Source of the DNA: Coriobacteriales bacterium
GTDB lineage: Bacteria; Actinomycetota; Coriobacteriia; Coriobacteriales; UBA8131
Direction: 5' to 3'
NCBI GenBank assembly: GCA_031263105.1
Contig: JAISGJ010000220.1
Span: forward strand, 1 to 33,272
DNA: 33,272 nt
Part shown: piece by piece, positions 24,511 to 31,248 of the stretch
Layout: every line of letters starts with the position of its first letter
How positions within the stretch are numbered: position 1 is the stretch's first letter
Made by a program: the position numbers and the translations under genes
The notes under the pieces: model-generated
Database searches by the model: none
What the model was told of the DNA's origin: nothing
What the model saw: only the letters and a program-made list of their open reading frames with translations

Positions 24511-26019
24511 ATGACCAACGAACACCTACACAAACTACTCGCCGAGGGCGAGGGCCTCACGGTCGAGTTCAAGGAGAGCACGAGCACCCTGAGCAACGCC
24601 GTGTTCGAGACCGTCAGCTCCTTCTCCAACCGCTATGGCGGCCATATACTCATCGGCGTCAAGGATGACGGCACGGTGCTTGGCGTGAGTCGCAATGCCG
24701 CTGGCTCGATGAAGAGGAACTTCGCCAACACCCTCAACAACCCCGAGCGCATGGCCCCCACGCTGTTCCTGAACCTAGAAGAGGCGGAGGTCGACGGCAG
24801 GCTCGTCCTCTATGCATACGTCCCCGCAAGCTCGCAGATACAGATGTTCTCCTCGCGGATATACGACCGCAACGAGGACGGTGACATGGACATCACCAAC
24901 TCCACCGACCTTATCGCCCAAATGTCCATCCGCAAGTCCAACAGCTTCACCGAGCGCAAGGTGTTCCCATACGCAACCTCAGACGACCTTCTGTTAAACG
25001 AACTGATGCCCGTCGTGCGCCGCAAGGCGGTAGGTCGGCAGGCTGGGCACCCGTGGGGCGATATGAGCGATATGGAGATACTGCTCAGCGCCGGCCTATA
25101 CGAGAAGGACAGGGTTACCGGCAAGGAGGGCTTCAACCTCGCAGCCCTCATGCTCTTCGGGCGCGACGAGATAATCCAGCAGGCGTCCCCCGGCTACGTG
25201 ACGGACTGCCTGCTGCGGGTGAAGGACATCGACCGCTACGACGACCGCGAGCGTGTGGACTGCAATCTCATCCAGGCATTCGACAAATGCATGGCGTTCA
25301 TCCGCAAGCACACCATCGACCCGTTCTTCCTCATCGACGACCTCAATGCCAGCGTTCGCGACAAGATCGCTAAGGAGTTGGTTTCCAACATCCTCGTCCA
25401 CCGAGAGTTCTCAAGCCCCATGCCAGGACGCATCGTCATCGAGAAGAACAGGATGACTGGCGAGAACTGGAATCGCTCGCTGCACCCCGGCCACCTTACA
25501 CCGGAGAGCTTCGAGCCCTATCCCAAGAATCCCATTCTCTCGCGCTTCTTCGTGAACATCGGCTACGCCGACACACTCGGGTCTGGTGTACGCAATCTGT
25601 TCAAATTCGTGAAGATGTACTCTGGCTCAGAACCGGAGTTACTTGAGAGCGATGTCTTCAAGACGATTATCCCGCTACCGCAGCTTGACGCAGAAAGCGT
25701 TAAGGTTGTGAGCTACGTTGCAGTGAGTGCTGCTCAAAGCACAAATACAGGTGAAACTGAAATTGGAAATACAACTGAAGGACAGGGCAATGCAACCACA
25801 AATGCAACTGTAACTCAATTCGGTGCAGCTGCAAATGCAACTGAAAATCAGATTCTTAACGCTGTTCGAAAAGAAAGGGCCATTTCATATGACGAGCTGG
25901 CGCAAAGGCTCTCGAAGGATAGAACGACAATCTACCGAAATATCAGGGCTCTTAAAGATAGAGGTATCTTGGAACGCGTTGGCCCTAATAAGGGCGGACA
26001 CTGGAGGATTCTAAAATAG
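24511..26019 (+). CDS. AlbA_2 (Schlafen-like) protein with C-terminal winged helix
   Basis: A 502-residue protein of the AlbA_2/'ATP-binding' type. The AlbA_2 domain lies at ~1-120 (EGEGLTVEFKES, then FSNRYGGHILIGVKDDG). The middle carries the conserved KELVSNILVHREFS and GSGVRNLF regions. A low-complexity linker rich in Asn/Ala/Thr (~410-450) leads to a winged-helix tail (ISYDELAQRLSKDRTTIYRN). Relatives have been linked to regulation and to phage defence, but no single role is established. Base composition changes near 25690: the first 1.2 kb is GC-rich, the linker and tail are AT-rich. It starts 43 bases after the HEPN gene. ATG 24511 is preferred; GTG 24499 is possible, and neither has a strong ribosome site. 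Confidence 0.8.
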   Translation: MTNEHLHKLLAEGEGLTVEFKESTSTLSNAVFETVSSFSNRYGGHILIGVKDDGTVLGVSRNAAGSMKRNFANTLNNPERMAPTLFLNLEEAEVDGRLVLYAYVPASSQIQMFSSRIYDRNEDGDMDITNSTDLIAQMSIRKSNSFTERKVFPYATSDDLLLNELMPVVRRKAVGRQAGHPWGDMSDMEILLSAGLYEKDRVTGKEGFNLAALMLFGRDEIIQQASPGYVTDCLLRVKDIDRYDDRERVDCNLIQAFDKCMAFIRKHTIDPFFLIDDLNASVRDKIAKELVSNILVHREFSSPMPGRIVIEKNRMTGENWNRSLHPGHLTPESFEPYPKNPILSRFFVNIGYADTLGSGVRNLFKFVKMYSGSEPELLESDVFKTIIPLPQLDAESVKVVSYVAVSAAQSTNTGETEIGNTTEGQGNATTNATVTQFGAAANATENQILNAVRKERAISYDELAQRLSKDRTTIYRNIRALKDRGILERVGPNKGGHWRILK

Positions 26020-26030
26020 TGGAGGAGGCC

Positions 26031-26087
26031 ATGTCTGACGTGTGCAAAATTTGCGGTGCAGAGACCCGGCTTGATTCATTGCAGTAG
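26031..26087 (+). CDS. 18-residue CxxC peptide or gene remnant
   Basis: An ATG only 11 bases after the AlbA_2 stop, with a strong GGAGGAGG ribosome site, encodes MSDVCKICGAETRLDSLQ and then TAG. The CKIC pair resembles half of a zinc ribbon. It may be the 5' end of a lost zinc-binding protein or a true microprotein. The following 80 bases hold no continuation that I can recognise. Confidence 0.35.
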   Translation: MSDVCKICGAETRLDSLQ

Positions 26088-26171
26088 GGGGCATCTGCCA
26101 TAGGGAGCCTCCTAACCGTGCCACGAGTCGTAACAAAACAGTAGTCACCGGAATCGCTGAAAGGAATTGAA

Positions 26172-26345
26172 ATGCTTAACGAAAACGACTATTGCAAATG
26201 TGCGCACCCGTCATCTATCACGGCTACGGTGGACGAATGGGGTTATTGGGATACCTGTTGCGACTGCAATAAGCCACTTGAAGATGGCTTCCATGACTAC
26301 AATCACTACGATGGAAAAGATCACGACAATAGCGATTTGTACTGA
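26172..26345 (+). CDS. Small cysteine-rich acidic protein
   Basis: A 57-residue ORF with AAGGA six bases before the ATG. It has five cysteines in a C-x-C pair (residues 8-10) and a C-C-x-x-C group (CCDC, residues 29-32), plus a His/Asp/Tyr-rich tail (GFHDYNHYDGKDHDNSD). The cysteine pattern suggests metal binding. Codon use and composition look protein-like and the frame is fully open. It may be the last gene of the MmeI-HEPN-AlbA_2 run or a separate unit. Family unknown. Confidence 0.55.
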   Translation: MLNENDYCKCAHPSSITATVDEWGYWDTCCDCNKPLEDGFHDYNHYDGKDHDNSDLY

Positions 26346-26373
26346 TTATTCGTCCAAGACACCGTAACATGAC

Positions 26374-26619
26374 TCAGATGGCTATGCCGAGCAACGCCAG
26401 TACCGGGCAGCACGCGAACACGACAACGTACATCATCCCCACCAATATCACGACAACGATGGCTTCGCCCGCCCAGCCTCTCCTTTGGCCTTGTTCTCTG
26501 TTGGGCCCTTTCGTCCGCGCTATCGGTGCCTCTCGTTCGGCACGGCCTTGCTCCCTCGTCTCCTCTTTCCTAAGCAAGTAATCCTCCATCTGCCTGAAGC
26601 AATAAATCGGCATCTCCAT
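26374..26619 (-). CDS. Small membrane protein, hypothetical
   Basis: An 81-residue ORF with a charged N-terminal half (EDYLLRKEETREQGRAERE) and a C-terminal hydrophobic segment (AIVVVILVGMMYVVVF, then PVLALLGIAI), so a tail-anchored or two-helix membrane protein is plausible. The minus strand has a TACAAT box at 26662-26667 and GGGAG about 15-20 bases before the ATG. No family is recognised. It could be a chance ORF, but the polarity pattern is convincing. Confidence 0.4.
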   Translation of the reverse strand: MEMPIYCFRQMEDYLLRKEETREQGRAEREAPIARTKGPNREQGQRRGWAGEAIVVVILVGMMYVVVFACCPVLALLGIAI

Positions 26620-26706
26620 AGAGAACCCGTTTCCAATTCTCCCACACGTAATTGAGGCATATTGTATGCTGCCTTAAGGACTGAGGCAATCCTTTCACTG
26701 CCTTGA

Positions 26707-27141
26707 GGAGCAGGTGCGGCGCCGTTCAGCCGCTCTGAGGCCCGCGACTTCTTGGATGTTGACAGGATACGAACCTCCGGCCTTTACTCCGACGACATGC
26801 CGCTGGCAATGATTCGCCAGCGTGCCCCCAGCTTCGAGATGGGCATGTTCGTTCAGCAGCTTGAGCACATAAATCGTTACCGTTCACATCCCACTGTCAT
26901 TCTGAGCGAAGCGCCCGCACGGGCGCGCAGCGTGAGAATCCTTGGGCACGCAGTGTCCAACTGGCCCGGTTGGGCGCTGGTGCTCTCAAAGATTCCTCGA
27001 CTTCGCTCGGAATGACAGTGGGGTGTGCAGTTGGAGCAGATAGAGTCCAGATTCAACGAGTGGATTGAAGCGCTCAAGGGCTTGGGGCGCAATGAAGCGG
27101 ATGCCGGAGATGCCCTTACGGAACACCCCCGGACTTCCTGA
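26707..27141 (+). pseudogene. AbiEii-like nucleotidyltransferase remnant split by a repeat element
   Basis: Frame 1 from 26707 reads PFSRSEARDFLDVDRI followed by SGLYSDDMPLAMIRQRAPSF and EMGMFVQQLEHINR. This matches the C-terminal half of AbiEii/AbiGii-type nucleotidyltransferases, with R-D-(F/Y)-x-D-(V/L) and a later F-x-x-x-L-x-x-I-x-R-Y segment. The element at 26876 then interrupts it. Downstream, in the same frame, QLEQIESRFNEWIEALKGL and a stop at 27139-27141 fit the family's last helix. The N-terminal catalytic half is missing and a stop lies at 26704-26706. AbiEii proteins are toxins of type IV toxin-antitoxin and abortive infection systems; this one must be inactive. Confidence 0.55.
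26876..27031. repeat. Palindromic MITE-like element, copy D
   Basis: The left end is GTTACCGTTCACAT, followed by CCCACTGTCATTCTGAGCGA. The right arm is TCGCTCGGAATGACAGTGGG, ending in a degraded GTGTGCAG. The interior retains the GCACGCAGTGTCC palindrome region. No clear 8-bp duplication remains. It lies inside the AbiEii-like remnant. Confidence 0.75.
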
Positions 27142-27164
27142 CAGGTCTGCCGACTGAATCATTT

Positions 27165-27181
27165 CCCGTCTGCGAGACGGG
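27165..27181 (-). terminator. Hairpin directly after the cytochrome gene
   Basis: CCCGTCT and AGACGGG form a 7-bp stem with a 3-base loop that abuts the stop codon of the cytochrome gene. On the minus strand it is followed by AAATGATT, not a T-run, so termination would be weak. Confidence 0.3.
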
Positions 27182-27790
27182 TCAGACGCGATGGCACGTG
27201 CCGCATTCGTATACGTCTTCGTGGTGGCAGGTCAGGCATGCTTTCGGGGCCGTCTCGATCACTGGATCAGAACCGTGCATCTTATGACAGGATGAGCAGG
27301 TGACGTTTCTGGCATGGTCGTCGTTGACGGGAAGGTCGTGCGGATTGACCACCGTACCTTTGGAATCAGTCAATATGGTCGTACTCTCCGTCTCGGTCTT
27401 GAGGGCACCGGCATTGTGGCAGTCTAGGCAGACCTCCGATGAGACCTCGGTCTTTTTCAGCTTGACGGGCACCTTGGCTGTCCCATAATCCTCATGCGCC
27501 TTCATCAAGGCTCCGTCATTATCGACATGGCAAGTGCCGCACCGTACTCCTTGCTGACCTGCGTGGTGGAAATATGCAGTAGTTGTGTCGCTCTCCGATT
27601 GCACTTCGGCGGTATGGCAGCTTGAGCAATCCATGTCTATGGCCCAAGTTGGCAGTTCGACGGAAGACATCTCTCCTGCGAATGTCGCAGCATGGGAATC
27701 CGGGGCCGCCTGCCTAGGGGCACATGCCACAAGGACAATGGCACAGACAAGGACGATGGGAGCAAAGAGCAGTCCGGTCTTCCTTGTCAT
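27182..27790 (-). CDS. Hexahaem cytochrome c lipoprotein
   Basis: A 202-residue exported electron carrier with six C-x-x-C-H haem sites: CSSCH, CGTCH, CLDCH, CSSCH, CLTCH and CGTCH. The N terminus has a basic start, a hydrophobic stretch and a lipobox (VLVACA), so it should be a membrane-anchored lipoprotein. It probably passes electrons from the membrane quinol pool to the flavoprotein encoded just upstream, a standard split of flavocytochrome c reductases. The ATG at 27790 is 13 bases after the flavoprotein stop; a GTG at 27799 is possible. Further haem-ligand histidines (YFHHAG, NDDHARN) are visible. Confidence 0.9.
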   Translation of the reverse strand: MTRKTGLLFAPIVLVCAIVLVACAPRQAAPDSHAATFAGEMSSVELPTWAIDMDCSSCHTAEVQSESDTTTAYFHHAGQQGVRCGTCHVDNDGALMKAHEDYGTAKVPVKLKKTEVSSEVCLDCHNAGALKTETESTTILTDSKGTVVNPHDLPVNDDHARNVTCSSCHKMHGSDPVIETAPKACLTCHHEDVYECGTCHRV

Positions 27791-27803
27791 GTGCGACACC
27801 CCC

Positions 27804-29495
27804 CTACTCCCACGGCTCAAGCGCTGCTGCGTTTTCTGCCGCCAACTTGCCGGTTATGATAGCCTCGGCGACATTGCCGGAGCCGTGATATAACATGCTG
27901 TATACTGACCCGCACTCGCCGCAGGCATAGAACCTGGGTATTTCATTGTCGTCATGGTCTAGACACCTGCAATCCAGGTTGCTGTGCTTGGGGCCACCCT
28001 GTGTATTGATGAAGGTCGGAACCAACTCGATGCTATAGAAAGGCGGGGTGACAATCGGGGACATTTCAGTGCGGCCATATTCAAGATCCAAGCCTTGAGT
28101 TGCGTACTCGTTGAAGTTGTTGACCGTCTCTTCGAGTGCGTCGGGGTTGATTCCTGCAATTTCTGCTAGCCCGCGAATCGTATCTGCCCTTTTGATGATT
28201 CCGTTTTCGATCTCTTTCGAGTTGTCGTCGCTCCATTCATACAGGCCATGGTTGACAGCGAAACCCATCACCTGCCTATTGTTGGTTACATAGAAGCCAG
28301 CGTTGCCCGCAAGCCTTCTTGTCTCGTCGAAGACTGCGAAGGAAGGCACTCCCCAGAAGTCACAAAGAGATGTCGGGTCATCGGCAAAGCCCTTGAAATA
28401 AATCGGGGGGAACTCCTTGGTATGGATTAGGCTCATGTCTTCGTTGTACATCCGCTCACCCGACTTGTTAACGATGCACCCTGAGTTCAGGCCTCGAAAA
28501 TCACTGAAGGTCGACTGGTCGTCGTCGTTGATTCTCACGCCCAGTCCCAGCCACTCGATTCCAGCCATATGCCATAGATCGGCTCCGACAGGACCGGCCA
28601 TATAAATCGCGTCACCACGGTTGAAGGGACTGCCGGCAGGATAGACACGAAGCCCGGGCATGACATGATAGTCAATCAGCTCAGGGCTGTTCTCATAACC
28701 CCCGCAGCAAAGCAGCACGCCTTTGGTTGCCTTGATAAAGATGTCCTTTCCCTCTTTATCCTGTGCCCGGCATCCGAGAACCTCCCGAGTATTCGGGTTT
28801 TGAAACAAGGCAAGACCGCGAGTCTCGTACATGACCCGAATCCCACGATCAGACACCCGTTGCGCAAGCATGTCGTGTAAGTCCTTACCGTTCGCAGGCT
28901 CGCCGTCTTCGCGTATGGCCCTGTTTTGATCAATTCCCGAATCGCCAACAGCCCCAGAGGCTGGGTTACCCGTCAATGGGTCAATCGGTACGGAGTCAGA
29001 GGTAAAGAAGTGTGAATAGTTGTGCACCGTCTGTCTGTGCTCGATTTCCAGGGTGTCCATCCAGTCGATGATGCCCTTATCGGCTTCGACCCAGTCTTTC
29101 AAATAGTTGTCTGGAGTGATATGGAAACAGAGCTTTTGAAGGTGCTCCAAGTAAAGACTCTCATCCCATACGCTTACCCAGCCACCTCCACATGCCGTTG
29201 AGTTGCCGCCTCTCAATTCTTCAGGAGCGACTTCTAGCACCAACGCATCCGCCCCCTGCATATTGGCGGCTATTGCGGCGGAGGCGCCAGCGAACCCATA
29301 ACCGATTATCAGGATTTCAGTCTCTAAATCCCATTTCTCCGGCATCCACGCCTCGGTCTCCTTTGGTGCTTCGGCTGCGGTTCCTGTCGTGCCCGGCGTA
29401 CAGCCGTTGAGGGCAGTGACAGTTGCCGCGCCCGCTACAGCAGCTGCGGTAATCGCACCACCTTTGAGAAAGTCCCGCCTTGTGAATTTATCCAT
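27804..29495 (-). CDS. Tat-exported FAD-dependent reductase, fumarate-reductase-like
   Basis: A 563-residue flavoprotein of the FAD_binding_2 family. The twin-arginine motif TRRDFLKGG and a hydrophobic segment ending at NGC (possible lipobox) show export. The dinucleotide-binding motif is ILIIGYGFAGASAA, with the G-G-N-S and C-G-G-G-W-V-S region after it. The C-terminal ACGECGS and YHGSGNVAEAI complete the FAD site. Such proteins reduce fumarate, urocanate, cinnamate-like or other enoate acceptors for anaerobic respiration; the substrate cannot be read from sequence. The start was set at 29495 by the GAGGAGAAC ribosome site and the Tat motif; 47 extra codons upstream are non-coding. It is cotranscribed with the cytochrome gene and divergent from the LuxR gene. 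Confidence 0.92.
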   Translation of the reverse strand: MDKFTRRDFLKGGAITAAAVAGAATVTALNGCTPGTTGTAAEAPKETEAWMPEKWDLETEILIIGYGFAGASAAIAANMQGADALVLEVAPEELRGGNSTACGGGWVSVWDESLYLEHLQKLCFHITPDNYLKDWVEADKGIIDWMDTLEIEHRQTVHNYSHFFTSDSVPIDPLTGNPASGAVGDSGIDQNRAIREDGEPANGKDLHDMLAQRVSDRGIRVMYETRGLALFQNPNTREVLGCRAQDKEGKDIFIKATKGVLLCCGGYENSPELIDYHVMPGLRVYPAGSPFNRGDAIYMAGPVGADLWHMAGIEWLGLGVRINDDDQSTFSDFRGLNSGCIVNKSGERMYNEDMSLIHTKEFPPIYFKGFADDPTSLCDFWGVPSFAVFDETRRLAGNAGFYVTNNRQVMGFAVNHGLYEWSDDNSKEIENGIIKRADTIRGLAEIAGINPDALEETVNNFNEYATQGLDLEYGRTEMSPIVTPPFYSIELVPTFINTQGGPKHSNLDCRCLDHDDNEIPRFYACGECGSVYSMLYHGSGNVAEAIITGKLAAENAAALEPWE

Positions 29496-29531
29496 TACGT
29501 TCTCCTCTGCATCTTCCTGCACTGTTCCTTC

Positions 29532-29572
29532 ACTATAGAAGCGAGAATCTAAATTCAGCTTCGAAGGCTGAA
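29532..29572 (-). promoter_or_regulatory. Promoter and palindrome upstream of the flavoprotein gene
   Basis: The minus strand has a -10-like TATAGT (29532-29537). Directly upstream is the inverted repeat TTCAGC...GCTGAA (29554-29572), whose centre is CTTCGAAG-like. It overlaps the expected -35 position, so it may be an operator. Confidence 0.45.
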
Positions 29573-29604
29573 ACAATTCTCCGAATCCGCCCAAAAGGCA
29601 GCAA

Positions 29605-29731
29605 TCACACATCTGGTGTGAAAAACAGGTAAGCACTCACACGCGACGTGGCATTTGCTGCCTGACATCCATCGGGTGAGACCGCCTGATTCGAACTCGA
29701 TGGTTTTCTCTGTTTCACCCGCAACGTGTGA
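29605..29731. promoter_or_regulatory. Repeated TCACAC/GTGTGA sites between flavoprotein and LuxR genes
   Basis: A perfect inverted pair TCACAC-N5-GTGTGA lies at 29605-29621. A single TCACAC follows at 29637-29642, and a TTCAC-N9-GTGAA pair at 29714-29732 contains another GTGTGA. These are good candidates for the binding sites of the LuxR-type regulator encoded next to them. Confidence 0.45.
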
Positions 29732-29780
29732 AGCGCGTAATGACTTGCCACACTACAATTGCATAGCACAGGGAGGAATC

Positions 29781-31202
29781 ATGTTGAAGAAAGCAACGCA
29801 GGAGGAAGCAAGCCTCGGTCGCAGCAAGTTGCTCGCCAGCGTGTCAAAAAGACTTCTGCCTTTGATTCTCGTTCTTCCCCGAGTATGGTCCTTATTCGCC
29901 TACCGCTCCTTGGGCGAGCAGGATCCCTCGATTATGACGATCTTTTATCTTGGGGAGGCTTTGGTCGCCGTTTTCGTCACAGTGGTAGTATCTGAACGAT
30001 TCAAAAGGATAGGAAGGCTTCTGTCCGCAATCGCTTATTCACGGACACTAGTGCTGATCCTCGGTGCATCGCCTGCTGCCATAGTGCTATTTGGTTCTCA
30101 TACAAATATCGCGCTCGTTCCGATTGCCGCTACCCTTAGTGGGATGTGTCGGGTCTGGCTATATTTCTTGTGCATCACCGTGTTGGGCAAGCTGGATAGT
30201 CGACATGCAATTGTCTATATTCTCGTCTCATTTTCACTTGCTGTGCTATTTCGATTGCCACTTGAGCTTCTGCCTCTTGACGTTGCCAGCCTCTTGGTCA
30301 TCCCGATACCTTTGTTATGTGTCGCAATCTGTCGAAAAGCCAAAAGCATCGCAGGCGACTCAATCGCTAACCCAAGACATTTCAAATCGCTGAGACATTT
30401 TGTTCCCTATATTGTCGTCATATTCGTTATCAGCATGGTGCTGGGTTGCTATCACAATACAATTAGCATCCACGTTCTTGATTTGCAGGTAATGGCTTAT
30501 GGGATTCTGTACAAGACCCTCGTTCCCTTGATTTTGCTAGTGTTCTTCATCAAGAATTCCCAGTTCATCAACCTTGGTCATATGTCACTTTTAACACTCC
30601 TGTTTGTGCTGACAATGCTGGTAGTATCCTTCTTCTTTGCTGGTAATGTTTTGATTGACGAGATGACATCCGATTATGCTCGTTGGACTTTTGAGATGTT
30701 GCTATTTGTGTCCTTGGTCGTCTTAGCTCGCCGCACGGACACCGATGTATTTCGTGTTTTCGGAGTCGGCTGGGCAACGGCAATGGTTGGCATGGCGCTC
30801 GGTGTTTTCGTTTGCGCGCCTCCGGGCTTTGACTTCGAATCTAGCTCAATGGTTCTGGTATTTATCTACACTCTTGTTGTCATGACGGTTGTCGTCGTAT
30901 TGTTCAATTTGAAGAACACCTTTGACTTCAGACTTATGGGCACGAGAACCAACCAAAAACAATCGGCTCAGGAGACCTATGAGGCCATACATGCCAAATG
31001 CCTAGAGTTACGGAATATCGAGCAGCTGACGCAGCGCGAACTTGAGATACTGCCCTTGATTTGCCTTGGACTCTCAAAGAGCGCCATAGCGAATCATCTG
31101 GTGATTTCCGAGAACACTGTTCGCACACATGCAAAGAACATCTACAGGAAGCTCAACATCCATAGCCGCCAAGACCTGTTGGATCTGTTATGGAGAATAT
31201 GA
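29781..31202 (+). CDS. Membrane-embedded LuxR-family transcriptional regulator
   Basis: A 473-residue protein with roughly ten to twelve hydrophobic segments over residues ~20-390 and a LuxR-type helix-turn-helix at the C terminus (LTQRELEILPLICLGLSK, then ISENTVRTHAKNIYRKLNI). One-component sensors of this layout stand beside flavoprotein reductase genes in Coriobacteriia and are thought to sense a substrate at the membrane; this is family-level knowledge and inference. The ATG at 29781 has CAGGGAGGAATC just upstream; upstream in-frame codons are rejected for lack of a ribosome site. It is more AT-rich than the 10-23 kb region. Divergent from the reductase operon, so it probably controls it. 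Confidence 0.88.
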   Translation: MLKKATQEEASLGRSKLLASVSKRLLPLILVLPRVWSLFAYRSLGEQDPSIMTIFYLGEALVAVFVTVVVSERFKRIGRLLSAIAYSRTLVLILGASPAAIVLFGSHTNIALVPIAATLSGMCRVWLYFLCITVLGKLDSRHAIVYILVSFSLAVLFRLPLELLPLDVASLLVIPIPLLCVAICRKAKSIAGDSIANPRHFKSLRHFVPYIVVIFVISMVLGCYHNTISIHVLDLQVMAYGILYKTLVPLILLVFFIKNSQFINLGHMSLLTLLFVLTMLVVSFFFAGNVLIDEMTSDYARWTFEMLLFVSLVVLARRTDTDVFRVFGVGWATAMVGMALGVFVCAPPGFDFESSSMVLVFIYTLVVMTVVVVLFNLKNTFDFRLMGTRTNQKQSAQETYEAIHAKCLELRNIEQLTQRELEILPLICLGLSKSAIANHLVISENTVRTHAKNIYRKLNIHSRQDLLDLLWRI

Positions 31203-31207
31203 CTGTT

Positions 31208-31221
31208 GCGAGCTTGCTCGC
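31208..31221. terminator. Short hairpin between convergent genes
   Basis: GCGAGC-TT-GCTCGC is a perfect 6-bp stem 6 bases after the LuxR stop, and 28 bases from the end of the convergent AlbA_2 gene. No T-run, so it is a weak call for a shared terminator. Confidence 0.3.
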
Positions 31222-31248
31222 CCATCTTCAACGTGAGCGGAATGCTCG

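Noticed and set aside
27182-29495. Cgr1/Cgr2 (cardiac glycoside reductase) pair
   Set aside because: Same general layout of cytochrome plus flavoprotein, but the layout is shared by many reductases and no diagnostic residue could be checked; a substrate call would be a guess.
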